Assembly (NCBI RefSeq): GCF_030149515.1
Contig: NZ_JASBRI010000024.1
Coordinates: forward strand, 62,001 to 126,000
From: Maricaulis sp.
Lineage (GTDB): Bacteria > Pseudomonadota > Alphaproteobacteria > Caulobacterales > Maricaulaceae
Direction: 5' to 3'
Length of the DNA: 64,000 nt
Position 1 is the first letter of the stretch, and every line of letters begins with the position of its first letter. The translations under genes and the position numbers were made by a program. Below the pieces are notes generated by a model that saw nothing but the letters and a program-made list of their open reading frames with translations, was not told the DNA's origin and did no database searches. Of this stretch, positions 23,607-33,117 are shown piece after piece.

Positions 23607-24296
23607 TCAAGCCGGCGGCGGCGAGTCCGCTTCCAGCGGCGTAGCGGTCACCATGAAGTGCAGAGCCTCGGCTATATTGGTGGCGTGGTCGCCGATACGT
23701 TCGAGGTTCTTAGCCACAAACAGGATGTGGACACCCGGCTCGACCAGGCCCGAATTCTCGCCCATCGACACCAGCATCTCGCGCACCAGCGCGTTGTAGC
23801 GCTCGTCGACTTCGTCGTCGGTCCGCCAAACCCGGATGGCAGGCTCGATCTCGAACGACGACAGGGCGTCGAGAACCTCGTGCAATTGCTTGATCACGAT
23901 CGCGCCAAGGCGCTCGACACGGTCGATCAGGGCCAGCGCGGGGTATTCCGACAAGTCCTTGGCGCGATAGGCGATATTCTTGGCCAGATCGCCAACGCGT
24001 TCCAGATCTGTGGAGATCTTCAAGGCGGAAATCGTCATGCGCAGATCGGTGGCAAGCGGCTGGCGCAGCGCGAACAGGCGCAGCACCCGCTTCTCCACAT
24101 CGACCTGCATCTGGTTGACCTGCTTCTCGCGGTCACGCACGGCCTGAACCAGCGTAGAATCGCGGCGCACAATCGCCGCGATCGCCGTTTCCAGCTGGGT
24201 CTCGACCAGTCCGCCCATGCGGGCCAGCTCGTCGGCCAGCTGGTCCAGTTCCTCGCCGTATGCCGTGACGATATGTGCCGTTTTCGACAGCGCCAT
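23607..24296 (-). CDS. phoU: Phosphate signalling protein PhoU
   Basis: This 229-residue helical protein is PhoU, the negative link between the Pst transporter and PhoR. The two three-helix repeats carry the metal-binding-type signatures DLAKNIAYRAKDLSE (about 100-114) and KNLERIGDHATNIAEALHFMV near the C-terminus. It sits between pstB (28-bp gap) and phoB, the standard order. Confidence 0.96.
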   Translation of the reverse strand: MALSKTAHIVTAYGEELDQLADELARMGGLVETQLETAIAAIVRRDSTLVQAVRDREKQVNQMQVDVEKRVLRLFALRQPLATDLRMTISALKISTDLERVGDLAKNIAYRAKDLSEYPALALIDRVERLGAIVIKQLHEVLDALSSFEIEPAIRVWRTDDEVDERYNALVREMLVSMGENSGLVEPGVHILFVAKNLERIGDHATNIAEALHFMVTATPLEADSPPPA

Positions 24297-24324
24297 GGCG
24301 CCTACTCCTCAGTTGGTGTCCGGC

Positions 24325-25137
24325 CTAACCGAACCTCCCGGTGATGTAATCCTGCGTCCGCGGATCGCGCGGATTGGTGAAAATGTCTTCGGTCGGCCCG
24401 AACTCGACCAGATTGCCCATATGGAAAAAAGCGGTTTTCTGGGACACCCGGGCAGCCTGCTGCATCGAGTGGGTGACAATGATGATGCAGTAGTTTTCCC
24501 GCAATTCGTCGATCAGTTCCTCGATCTTCGCGGTGGCGATCGGGTCCAGCGCCGAGCACGGTTCGTCCATCAGGATGACTTCCGGGTTGATGGCAATGGC
24601 GCGCGCGATGACCAGACGCTGCTGCTGACCGCCGGACAGGCTCGTGCCCGGATCGGCCAGGCGATCGGACACTTCCTCCCACAGGCCCGCCTTGCGCAAC
24701 GCGGTCTCGACAATGCCGTCGAGCGCGTTCTTGGACAGGGCCAGGCCGTGAATGCGCGGCCCGTATGCAACATTGTCGTAGATCGACTTCGGGAACGGGT
24801 TGGGCTTCTGGAACACCATGCCGACGCTCGCACGCAGCACAACCGGATCCACCGCCCTGTCGTTCACTTCCCGGCCGTCAATTTTCAGCGAACCGGTGAC
24901 GCGCGCTCCTTCGATCGTGTCATTCATGCGATTGAGGCAGCGCAGGAAGGTCGACTTTCCGCATCCGGACGGACCAATGAAGGCGGTGACCGACCGGTCG
25001 GGAATATCGATCGAGACGTGATTCAGCGCCTGTTTGCCATTGTATTCCACACAGACATCGCGTGCCGCGACCTTTATGGGCCGCTCGCCGCCGGAATGGC
25101 TGTCGTAGATCTGGGCTTGGGGATGATTGTCGGGCAT
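24325..25137 (-). CDS. pstB: Phosphate ABC transporter ATPase PstB
   Basis: This 270-residue ATPase powers high-affinity phosphate uptake. Walker A is GPSGCGKST (residues 55-63), the signature is LSGGQQQRL, Walker B is [12 protein letters not shown], and the H-loop is VTHSMQQA. The start is set at the ATG at 25137, which follows pstA by 4 bp; an upstream frame would run into pstA. N-terminal residues 1-20 are extra compared with the E. coli protein. Confidence 0.97.
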   Translation of the reverse strand: MPDNHPQAQIYDSHSGGERPIKVAARDVCVEYNGKQALNHVSIDIPDRSVTAFIGPSGCGKSTFLRCLNRMNDTIEGARVTGSLKIDGREVNDRAVDPVVLRASVGMVFQKPNPFPKSIYDNVAYGPRIHGLALSKNALDGIVETALRKAGLWEEVSDRLADPGTSLSGGQQQRLVIARAIAINPEVILMDEPCSALDPIATAKIEELIDELRENYCIIIVTHSMQQAARVSQKTAFFHMGNLVEFGPTEDIFTNPRDPRTQDYITGRFG

Positions 25138-25141
25138 GGGG

Positions 25142-26884
25142 CTACCATCTCCGCTCGAAACGGCGGCGCAGATAGATGGCCAGGCCATTGAACCCGATCA
25201 TCAGCGCCAGAAGGACAAGAATGGCCGCGGCCGTGCGCGCCTCGAAGGCGCGTTCGGCACCGTCTGACCAGAGGAAGATCTGGACCGGCATGACCGTCGC
25301 GGGCTGGGTCAGGCCTTCCAGGCCCAGCGTAGGCGCGTCGGCAATGAAGGCCACCATGCCGATCATCAGCAGCGGCGCGGTCTCGCCGAGGGCCTGGGCG
25401 AGACCGATGATCGATCCGGTCAGTATCCCCGGCGCCGCCAGCGGCAGGACGTGGTGGAACACGGTCTGGGTCTTCGACGCACCGACTGCCAGTGCGGCCT
25501 GCCGGATCGAGGCGGGTACCGCCTTCAGCGCGGCGCGGGTGGCGATGATCACCGTCGGCAATGTCATCAGCGACAGCACGAGACCGCCGACCAGCGGCGC
25601 CGAGCGGGGCAGGCCGAATGCATTGATGAAGACCGCCAGTCCCAGAAGACCGAAAACGATGGAGGGCACGGCGGCGAGATTGTTGATATTCACCTCGATA
25701 AGGTCGGTGAACCGGTTCTTCGGAGCATATTCTTCCAGATAGAGCGCCGTGAACACGCCGACCGGCACCGACAGGGCGACCGTGATCAGCATGGTCAGGA
25801 TGGAGCCGTACAGAGCGCCCTTTACACCAGCCAGTTCCGGTTCCCGGCTGTCGGCGTTGGCGAAGAGATAGGTATTGAAATCGTGCGAGATGCGGCCGCG
25901 ATCGGACAGGGCGCGCGTCCAGACGATGGCCTGGTCAGACACCCGCCGGCGGCTTTCCGGCGTGTCGACAACGTAGAGCGTCCAGTCCTCGCGCGCATCG
26001 ATTTCCGCCTCGCCCAGGAGCGTCTCGGCCCGGGCCCGGCGCCCATCCGATGACAATTCGGTGAGACGCAGCGTGGTGCCGTTCGCCTCGACGAGAATCG
26101 ACGGCAGGTCGGCATTCAGCACGAGCCAGCCATCCTGCGTCGCCGCCCGCGCCCGCATGTCCGCTGCATCGGCCGCCAGCCGCCCGGCCTCGAAGAGCGC
26201 ATCCTCGCGCTCGGTTCCTGTCAGGTCCTCGCTGCGCAGACGGGCCTGTTCGGCGCGGGTTTCAAGCAACCGGGCCTCGGCATTGACGAGATCCGTGATG
26301 TCCGCCGAAAGTCCGGCGAAATCCGGCTCGCTGGACTGGACAAGGACCCCGTCCTCGCCTGCTTGCGCCGTCAGCGCGCCAGCCGTGTCCAGGGTCCTGT
26401 CCTCGACCAGGCGACCCTTGAGATAGAGGTCCAGATCGTCGGCGATCGGCATGCGGAAGGTGTGCGTCGTGCCAACCAGCTCCGGACGGGCCAGGACTTC
26501 GTCCATCAGGCGGGTCGAATTGAGCGGCGTATAGAGCCCGAACAGATTGCGCAGATCGCGACGGGCGCTCACATCGGGAAATTCGGCCCGGATCGCCTCC
26601 TGCAGAACGCGGCTGTAGGAGCCCCGGCGCAGCGAAGCCTCTGATCCGTCGCCTTCCCGATCGACCAGTTCGGCATTGAGCTGAACCGGCAGGACGAGCT
26701 GGTGGACGGTGAAGGCGGGCAGGCCCTGGGCAATGATCGATCCCAGCAGAACAGCCAGAATGCCAACCGCTGCAGCAACGGCGGAAAGGCCGGCCAGCTG
26801 GAATCGGGTCTCGGCCCTGTAGCGCCGGGCAAGATGCTGGTTGACCGCGTCGCGGATGGAGGTGGTGTCAGGGGTATCAGTCAT
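25142..26884 (-). CDS. pstA: Phosphate ABC transporter permease PstA, extended form
   Basis: This 580-residue permease is almost twice the size of E. coli PstA. After one N-terminal membrane helix (about 31-52) comes a periplasmic insert of about 300 residues (DUF3333-like) with helical, charged segments, then the five conserved helices of the permease. The EAA coupling loop is in [34 protein letters not shown]. Such extended PstA proteins are common in alphaproteobacteria. It overlaps pstC by 8 bp and precedes pstB by 4 bp. Confidence 0.95.
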   Translation of the reverse strand: MTDTPDTTSIRDAVNQHLARRYRAETRFQLAGLSAVAAAVGILAVLLGSIIAQGLPAFTVHQLVLPVQLNAELVDREGDGSEASLRRGSYSRVLQEAIRAEFPDVSARRDLRNLFGLYTPLNSTRLMDEVLARPELVGTTHTFRMPIADDLDLYLKGRLVEDRTLDTAGALTAQAGEDGVLVQSSEPDFAGLSADITDLVNAEARLLETRAEQARLRSEDLTGTEREDALFEAGRLAADAADMRARAATQDGWLVLNADLPSILVEANGTTLRLTELSSDGRRARAETLLGEAEIDAREDWTLYVVDTPESRRRVSDQAIVWTRALSDRGRISHDFNTYLFANADSREPELAGVKGALYGSILTMLITVALSVPVGVFTALYLEEYAPKNRFTDLIEVNINNLAAVPSIVFGLLGLAVFINAFGLPRSAPLVGGLVLSLMTLPTVIIATRAALKAVPASIRQAALAVGASKTQTVFHHVLPLAAPGILTGSIIGLAQALGETAPLLMIGMVAFIADAPTLGLEGLTQPATVMPVQIFLWSDGAERAFEARTAAAILVLLALMIGFNGLAIYLRRRFERRW

Positions 26885-28577
26885 ACTTTTCCCGATATCG
26901 CTGCACGACACGCAGTGCGATCACGTTCATAACCAGCGTGATGGCGAATAGGACCAGGCCCAGGGCAAAGGCCGACAGTGTCTTGGGACTGTCGAACTCC
27001 TGATCGCCGGTCAGCAGCATGACAATCTGCACGGTGATCGTGGTCACGGATTCCAGCGGATTGGCCGTCAGGTTGGCGCCCTGACCGGCCGCCATGACCA
27101 CAATCATGGTTTCCCCCACGGCGCGGGATACGGCGAGCAGGATCGCGCCGACAATACCCGGCAAGGCCGCCGGCATGACGACGCGTGTGATCGTCTCCGA
27201 CCGCGTCGCCCCCATCGCGTACGATCCGTCGCGCAGGGTCTGCGGAACGGAATTGATGACGTCGTCGGACAGCGAAGAGATGAAGGGGATGATCATGATC
27301 CCCATGACGAGACCGGCAGAAAGCGCGCTCTGGGTCACCACATCGTCGAAGCCGAGAAGGGTGAACAGGGAGCGGATCGCCGGCCCGACGGTAAGCAGGG
27401 CGAAAAAGCCGTAGACCACGGTGGGAATGCCCGCGAGGATTTCCAGCATGGGCTTGGCCGTGGCACGAAAGCGCGGGCCGGCATATTCCGACAGGTAGAT
27501 CGCCGACAGGAGGCCGATCGGCACGGCAACGGCCATGGCGATCAGAGTGATCAGCGCCGTGCCGGCGAACAGGGGCACGGCCCCGAACGCCCCCGACTGG
27601 CCGACCTGGTCCGCGCGCAAGGCGATCTGCGGTGACCATTGCAGACCGAACAGGAATTCGCTCACCGGGACCGTGGAAAAGAAGCGGATGCTCTCGAACA
27701 GGAGCGAGAACACGATGCCGACCGTTGTCAGAATGGCGATGACCGAGGAGAGCAGCAAAAGCGCGGTGACCAGGTTTTCCACGTGATTGCGGGCGCGGAA
27801 TTCCGGGGCAACCTGGTCGCGGGTCCGCATCAGGCCGGCAGCTGCCATGATCACCGCGATCACGCTGACGAGATACCGGATCTGTGTCTGGTGCCGGACA
27901 ACAATCTCGGATGCGGCGGCGAGCTCCTCGCTTTCCCGGCTTGGCAGCTCGCCATTGGCGATCTGGATGGCGTCGGAGAGGAAGAGCTGCCGGCGTTCGC
28001 GCGGAGCCTGCACCAGTTCGAACCCGGCCAGTTCGTGCAGGCTTGCACCGCTCGCGCGGGCCTCTAGGGCCACGCCGTCCACCAGTTCGGCGCGGCGGCG
28101 GATGACCGCTTCCTCGGCGGACGTCACCGCGTTCAGAACGTCCAGCTGCTCGGCCCGCAATTGCTCCAGCAGCTCGGGTTGCCGGTCGTCGCCACGGGCG
28201 CTGCGCAGACGCTCCATGTCTTCGTTGAGCGCGGATACCCGGCCACGCAATTGCACGGCCTCACCCCGAAGGGCCTGGTATCGGGCGTCATCGTCGAGGC
28301 GCTGTTCCAGCTGCGCACCCAGAGCAGCCGCGTCGCGGCGCAATTCGGCAAAGGTCAGCCGCTCGACCGCTTCGCTGCCGAACAGGCCGAAGGCTGCGAG
28401 CAGGAGAAACGCCGGCAGGCCGGTCCAGATCGCCACGTAATAGCCGTGAAAATTGGGCAGGGAGTGCAGGCCGACCGTATTGCCCGACACCGCCGCGATG
28501 GCTCGCGAACGGCCGGCATAGAAACCGCCCGCCAGCATGACGAGGATCGCGAGCGCGACGATGGCGATGACAGACAT
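26877..28577 (-). CDS. pstC: Phosphate ABC transporter permease PstC, extended form
   Basis: This 566-residue permease has an N-terminal extension absent from E. coli PstC: two helices (about 2-22 and 49-67), a coiled-coil stretch (about 75-165) and further membrane segments, before the conserved permease core starting near residue 270. The EAA loop is in LRDGSYAMGATRSETITRVVMPAALPGIVGAI. It is first in the pst operon, behind a Pho box at 28648-28680. The substrate-binding protein gene pstS is not in this operon or elsewhere in the window. Confidence 0.95.
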   Translation of the reverse strand: MSVIAIVALAILVMLAGGFYAGRSRAIAAVSGNTVGLHSLPNFHGYYVAIWTGLPAFLLLAAFGLFGSEAVERLTFAELRRDAAALGAQLEQRLDDDARYQALRGEAVQLRGRVSALNEDMERLRSARGDDRQPELLEQLRAEQLDVLNAVTSAEEAVIRRRAELVDGVALEARASGASLHELAGFELVQAPRERRQLFLSDAIQIANGELPSRESEELAAASEIVVRHQTQIRYLVSVIAVIMAAAGLMRTRDQVAPEFRARNHVENLVTALLLLSSVIAILTTVGIVFSLLFESIRFFSTVPVSEFLFGLQWSPQIALRADQVGQSGAFGAVPLFAGTALITLIAMAVAVPIGLLSAIYLSEYAGPRFRATAKPMLEILAGIPTVVYGFFALLTVGPAIRSLFTLLGFDDVVTQSALSAGLVMGIMIIPFISSLSDDVINSVPQTLRDGSYAMGATRSETITRVVMPAALPGIVGAILLAVSRAVGETMIVVMAAGQGANLTANPLESVTTITVQIVMLLTGDQEFDSPKTLSAFALGLVLFAITLVMNVIALRVVQRYREKYD

Positions 28578-28647
28578 GCGGCTATTCGGTCCTTCGGCTG
28601 GCCGGGGCTGGCGACCGGGGATGACAGGTGCGGGGCGTCGCGGCCCC

Positions 28648-28680
28648 CTTTATGACAGAGTCGCTACAGTTTTATGACAA
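28648..28680 (-). promoter_or_regulatory. Pho box (three 11-bp PhoB half-sites) upstream of pstC
   Basis: Read on the minus strand there are three direct units of 11 bp: TTGTCATAAAA, CTGTAGCGACT and CTGTCATAAAG. The first and third match the PhoB unit CTGTCAT plus four bases almost perfectly; the middle one is weaker. The site ends 71 bp before the pstC start codon. Confidence 0.85.
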
Positions 28681-28717
28681 CGCCTTCCGGGTCTGCAGCC
28701 ACCGCGAAAAATTCTCG

Positions 28718-30121
28718 CTAAGGCGCTGCCTCGCCGACGGCTTTTTGAGTCCGGCCGCGAACAGGAAGAAAGACCGAGAAGACCGAGCCCTCGCCCAGCG
28801 CGCTTTCGACCGTGAAACCGCCGCGATGCCGGTTGACGATATGCTTTACGATGGCCAGGCCCAGCCCCGTTCCCTCCTTCGGGCCGCTTTTCTGACCGTC
28901 CACGCGGTAGAAGCGCTCGGACAGGCGGGGAAGGTTGCGCCGCTCGATACCCTTGCCGCCATCCTGAACGCGTACCGCGATATAGCGGTCGCTGGGCTCC
29001 GAGGACGGCGCGGCCAGGGTCAGACGGCTGGCGGTTTCGCCCAGCGTCATGCGAGGCCGCTCGGCCTCGTCTCTCGACAGGGGTTCGCTGACCGAAATGC
29101 GGATGGCGGATCCGTCCGGTGAATACTTGATGGCATTCTCGACGAGATTCAGCACGACTTCGGTCAACTGGTCCCGGTCGCCCACGGCCCGTGCTTCGTC
29201 GGGCATGTCGACGACCAGATCTATGGCTTTTTCCTGCAACTGCGGCCGCAGGAAAGCCGTGACGTCCTCGACAAGGCTGACAAGGTCGGCTTCGCCGGAG
29301 GGCGCCACGTGTTCGTCCATTTCAACCCGCGAAAGCGACAGGAGGTCGTTGATCAGCCGCTGCATCCGCTCGGTCTGGTCGAACATGATGTTCAGGAAGC
29401 GTTCGCGGGCCTCGGCATCGTCGCGCGCATGGCCGCGCAGCGTCTCGATAAAGCCGGCGAGCGAGGCCAGCGGAGTGCGCAATTCATGACTGGCATTGGC
29501 CAGAAAATCGGCCCGCATCCGGTCGGCGCGCTTGATCGAGGTCTCGTCCGACAGGACCAGCATGGCCCGCCAGGGTATCGTCGCATCGCCCGCGGCCGCG
29601 AGCGGGGCCACGTAGGCGCGCACATGGCTCTCCACGGGCGCCATCAGGGAGTACTCGACCGGGTCGACCGCATTGCCGCGCAGGGCCGCGCTGACCGCTT
29701 CAAGCACTTGCGGCTGCCTTAGCACCGCAGAGAGGTGACCGGTCGCCGATCCCAGACCCAGGAATTCGCGGGCCGCCGGATTGGCCATCTCGATCCGCCC
29801 GCCCGGACCGATCAGCAGGACCGGGATGGGAAGGCCCTCGAGCATACGCTGGGCACTGACCTCGCCGTTCGGTTGAGCATAGGGCATTGCGGCCCGATCC
29901 GGCCTGGGTGCGGGGTTCAGGGTGGTGGAGACGGTCAGATAATAAAAGGTCGACAGGGCCGCGATCGTGGTGATCGCCACGACCGTCTCGACAAAGCCGA
30001 GCTCGCCGAACATCCAGAACAGCAACAGCACAAAACTGCCCAGAGCCGCCACCGCGGCGGTATCGCGGCGGCGAATGCGGATGGAGGGCTGATCGTCGGT
30101 CCTGTCAGGCCTCATCTGCAT
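28718..30121 (-). CDS. phoR: Phosphate regulon sensor histidine kinase PhoR
   Basis: This 467-residue kinase has two close membrane helices (about 24-62), a PAS domain (about 88-190, LEGLPIPVLLIGPGGRIEMANPAAREFLG), a HisKA domain with the phospho-acceptor in FLANASHELRTPLASLAG, and an HATPase_c domain with the N-box (ELVLNLVENAIKYS-like: LTEVVLNLVENAIKYSPDG) and G-boxes (GGKGIERRNLPRL, GTGLGLAIVKHI). It senses phosphate status through Pst/PhoU and phosphorylates PhoB. It lies upstream of pstC, separated by the 140-bp Pho-box region, so it may have its own promoter. The ATG at 30121 and one at 30115 are both possible starts; an 11-bp direct repeat covers this start region. Confidence 0.95.
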   Translation of the reverse strand: MQMRPDRTDDQPSIRIRRRDTAAVAALGSFVLLLFWMFGELGFVETVVAITTIAALSTFYYLTVSTTLNPAPRPDRAAMPYAQPNGEVSAQRMLEGLPIPVLLIGPGGRIEMANPAAREFLGLGSATGHLSAVLRQPQVLEAVSAALRGNAVDPVEYSLMAPVESHVRAYVAPLAAAGDATIPWRAMLVLSDETSIKRADRMRADFLANASHELRTPLASLAGFIETLRGHARDDAEARERFLNIMFDQTERMQRLINDLLSLSRVEMDEHVAPSGEADLVSLVEDVTAFLRPQLQEKAIDLVVDMPDEARAVGDRDQLTEVVLNLVENAIKYSPDGSAIRISVSEPLSRDEAERPRMTLGETASRLTLAAPSSEPSDRYIAVRVQDGGKGIERRNLPRLSERFYRVDGQKSGPKEGTGLGLAIVKHIVNRHRGGFTVESALGEGSVFSVFLPVRGRTQKAVGEAAP

Positions 30122-30276
30122 TCCGCTCTCATCTGCATGTCACGTGCATCCATCCGGGATTTTCGGGGCATCTAACAAAAAAATAAGTGCCCACATGGCT
30201 TCTCGCGTTCTATCGCATATTCCCAGCGAGGCGCGAAGCCGTCGCACCACTTGCGGACAGGGACGCGCCAGGCGCA

Positions 30277-30386
30277 TCTCGAAAATCGAGAGAGTTTTCA
30301 TGCCATTCGCTAATGTTTTAGTGTTTTTCGATAAATATCTGTTGACTTTCGAGATGCCCATTCTAGGATGCCCGAACATTCGAGAT
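30277..30386 (+). promoter_or_regulatory. Candidate control region of the RND efflux operon
   Basis: The 286-bp gap between phoR and the efflux operon contains the palindrome TCTCGA-AAA-TCGAGA (30277-30291) and two direct copies of TTCGAGAT (30348-30355 and 30379-30386). A possible promoter, TTGACT (30342-30347) with TAGGAT (30364-30369) after 16 nt, lies among them. The shared TCGAGA core suggests a repressor operator. No regulator gene is adjacent. Confidence 0.4.
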
Positions 30387-30407
30387 CGTGACGTGCGGGG
30401 ACAACGC

Positions 30408-31808
30408 ATGCGTAAAAGTTTGTTAGTAGCAGCCACGGCACTGGCCACCGCCTCCTGTGCCAGCCTCCCGGCCCATGATGCGGGCGAGCGCTTGCCGCAG
30501 CCCCCTGCCGGCTGGGCGTCCGCGCCTGCAGGAACCGGCGCCGAAGAGGCACATGACTGGGTCGCCACGCTGGGCGATCCGCGCCTGTCCGGGCTGATCG
30601 ACGAGGCCTTTGCCGCCAATCCCGGCCTGAACCAGTCCTTTGCCCGCTACCGGGCGGCACGGGCTGCAGCGCGCGTGGCCGGGTCAGACCGGCTCCCCTC
30701 GCTCAATGCCGGGCTGGACTACACCCGCACCGAACCGCATGTCGGCTCGGGCAGCGACAGCTTCTCCCTGGGCCTCTCGGCGTCATGGGAAGCCGATCTG
30801 TGGGGCCGCGTCGCCGATGGAGCCCATGCCGGCGCCCTGGACGCCGAAGCGGCAGCGAATGATGTGCGCGCCGCGCAATTGTCGGTCGCCGGCCTGGTGG
30901 CCAAGGGCTGGTTCGCCCTGATCGAAGCCCATCTGCAGACCGACCTCGCCGAGCGCGATGTGGCCACGCGCGAATCCTCGCTGGCGCTGACCGAACGGCG
31001 CTTCGCCCGCGGACTGGTGCGCAGTTCCGACGTGCGTACGGCCCGCAGTGCCCTGGCATCTTCTCAAGCGGCCCTGGCGTCGCGCCGGCGTTCCGAGGCG
31101 GCCGCCGCCCGAAGCCTGGAGACACTGCTCGGCCGCTACCCCGCCGCCACACTGACACCGGAAGCCGATTTCCCGGCCTTCGATGCAGTGGGCGCCATCG
31201 GCACGCCGGAAACCCTTTTGTCGCGGCGCCCGGACGTGCGCGCCGAAGAACGCCGCCTGCAGGCGGCGGGCTTGCGCGCCGAGGCCGCCCGCAAGGCTCT
31301 CTATCCGAGCCTGTCGCTGTCCGCGGGGTCCGGGACCGGCGGTCCCGACGTGGCGGACCTGACCGATATGGACAATCTTGTCTCCAGCTTGACGGCCTCC
31401 CTGTTCGGACCGATTTTCAACGCAGGAGAACTGCGCGGCCGCCGGGATCAGGCCCGGGCCAATGCAGAAGCCCAGCTCTATTCCTACGTCTCGACCGTGC
31501 TGACGGCCTGGCAGGAGGCGGAGGACGCCATCCACGCAGACGCCATCCTCGCGCAGCGCGTGGAGAATCTGCGTCAGGCCTATGAAGAGGCGGCCGAGGC
31601 CGAAAACCTGGTGATCCGGCAGTACGCCAGCGGCGTAGCGACCATTTTCGACCTCCTGAACGCTCAGTCCCGGCGCATCAGCGCCGAAAGCCAGTACATC
31701 TCGGCGCGCCGCGACCGCGCGGCCAATCGCGTCGATCTCTATCTCGCCATCGCCGGCGATTTCTCCGCGGCCCAGACCGCAGACCCGGCCGCCCTGACAG
31801 GAGAATAG
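30408..31808 (+). CDS. RND efflux outer-membrane lipoprotein channel (NodT/OprM family)
   Basis: This 466-residue protein is the outer-membrane channel of a tripartite efflux pump. The start at 30408 gives a lipoprotein signal (MRKSLLVAATALATASC, Cys17); the open frame extends upstream to 30144 but that part is noncoding. Two outer-membrane-factor repeats are seen, with motifs such as LIDEAFAANPGLNQSFARYRAARAAARVAGSDRLPSL and LLSRRPDVRAEERRLQAAGLRAEAARKALYPSLSLSAGSGTGG. It is followed 2 bp later by the adaptor and then the RND pump, so all three are one operon. Confidence 0.95.
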   Translation: MRKSLLVAATALATASCASLPAHDAGERLPQPPAGWASAPAGTGAEEAHDWVATLGDPRLSGLIDEAFAANPGLNQSFARYRAARAAARVAGSDRLPSLNAGLDYTRTEPHVGSGSDSFSLGLSASWEADLWGRVADGAHAGALDAEAAANDVRAAQLSVAGLVAKGWFALIEAHLQTDLAERDVATRESSLALTERRFARGLVRSSDVRTARSALASSQAALASRRRSEAAAARSLETLLGRYPAATLTPEADFPAFDAVGAIGTPETLLSRRPDVRAEERRLQAAGLRAEAARKALYPSLSLSAGSGTGGPDVADLTDMDNLVSSLTASLFGPIFNAGELRGRRDQARANAEAQLYSYVSTVLTAWQEAEDAIHADAILAQRVENLRQAYEEAAEAENLVIRQYASGVATIFDLLNAQSRRISAESQYISARRDRAANRVDLYLAIAGDFSAAQTADPAALTGE

Positions 31809-31810
31809 TT

Positions 31811-33091
31811 ATGGGTAAGCTCATCGGACGTTTCATCATCATCGGTGCGGTGGTCGCAGTCGCCGCCTTCGTCGTGATCAGCCTGTTCATGACCCAGCCC
31901 GAGCCCCAGCGCGCCAATGCCGCACCGCGGCCGGTGGCGGTGTTCGTGGAAGAGGCCGAGCTGGGCAGTGTCTCCCTGACGGTACAGTCCCAGGGCGAGG
32001 CCCGGCCGCGGACCCAGATCAACCTGGTCCCGCAGGTCGCCGGCCGCATCACCTATGTGAACCCGGACTTCATCGAAGGCGGCTTCTTCGAGGCAGGCGA
32101 AACCCTCATCCAGATCGAGGATGCCGACTATCGTCTCGCCGTGACCCGTGCCTCCGCCCAGGTCGCCCAGGCCCAGCAGGCACTGGCCCGCGAGCAGGCG
32201 GAATCCGAACTGGCCGCACGTGAATGGGAAGAGCTGGGCGAAGGCGAAGCCTCGGCCCTGACCCTGCGCGAACCGCAGCTGGCCGAGGCGCGGGCCCAGC
32301 TCGCGGCCGCCGAGGCAGCGCTGCAGTCAGCCCGCCTGGACCTGCAACGGACGCGTATTTCCGCCCCCTTTGCCGGCCGCGTACGGACCAAGAACGCGGA
32401 TCTCGGCCAGTATGTCTCGCCGGGCACCAATCTGGGTCAGGTTTTCTCCACCGATACGGTGATGGTCCGCCTGCCGCTGACCGACCACGATCTCAACCTG
32501 CTGGGCATCCCCGTCGCCTACAATGCGGCCGAGGACGAGCAGGGTGGCGTGCCCGTGACCCTGTCCGCAACCATTGCCGGCCAGCACCTTGAATGGAGCG
32601 GACGCATTACGCGCACTGACAGTGCCATCGATCCGCAGACCCGCGTGCTCTACGCCATCGCCGAAGTGGACGATCCCTACGGCGCGGCGGCCGAGGGCGG
32701 CTCGCCGCTGGCCATCGGCCTGTTCCTCAATGCCGAAATCGAGGGCCGGTCCCTGGACGGCGCGCACATCATCCCGCGCAACGCGCTGCGGGGCGAGAAC
32801 AGCGTCTATGTCGTCGAGGAAGGCGGCACCCTGTCGGTGCGCTCGGTCGAGATCATCGACTCCAATCCGGAGCGGGTGATCGTCTCCAGCGGCGTACGTG
32901 GCGGCGATCTGGTCGTCATCTCCCCGATCCGGGGCGCCAGCGACGGCATGCGGGTGCAGACCTATGCCGAAGACGGCGAAATGCTGGCGGCCTTCTCGGC
33001 CACCTATGACGATAGCCCGGACGCCACCGAGGCGGCCGAGAACGGTGAAGACAGCGCGAGCGGCGAAGACGCCGTGGCGAGCGCCGGCTAG
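31811..33091 (+). CDS. RND efflux periplasmic adaptor protein
   Basis: This 426-residue adaptor has an N-terminal membrane anchor (about 6-28), lipoyl halves (NLVPQVAGRITYVNPDFIEGGFFEAGETLIQIEDADY and RISAPFAGRVRTKNADLGQYVSPGTNLGQVF), a hairpin of about 70 residues between them and a beta-barrel/membrane-proximal domain. The last 40 residues are acidic and low in complexity (ATEAAENGEDSASGEDAV). It links the channel encoded upstream with the pump encoded downstream (26-bp gap). Confidence 0.95.
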   Translation: MGKLIGRFIIIGAVVAVAAFVVISLFMTQPEPQRANAAPRPVAVFVEEAELGSVSLTVQSQGEARPRTQINLVPQVAGRITYVNPDFIEGGFFEAGETLIQIEDADYRLAVTRASAQVAQAQQALAREQAESELAAREWEELGEGEASALTLREPQLAEARAQLAAAEAALQSARLDLQRTRISAPFAGRVRTKNADLGQYVSPGTNLGQVFSTDTVMVRLPLTDHDLNLLGIPVAYNAAEDEQGGVPVTLSATIAGQHLEWSGRITRTDSAIDPQTRVLYAIAEVDDPYGAAAEGGSPLAIGLFLNAEIEGRSLDGAHIIPRNALRGENSVYVVEEGGTLSVRSVEIIDSNPERVIVSSGVRGGDLVVISPIRGASDGMRVQTYAEDGEMLAAFSATYDDSPDATEAAENGEDSASGEDAVASAG

Positions 33092-33117
33092 ACCCGCCGG
33101 CTTAGGAGGAAGCGGTT

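Noticed and set aside
21890-23644. 584-residue open frame on the plus strand
   Set aside because: It crosses both the GH5 gene and phoB in antisense, so it cannot be a genuine protein.
30144-30407. N-terminal extension of the outer-membrane efflux channel
   Set aside because: The added residues are not protein-like, and the lipoprotein signal begins exactly at 30408.
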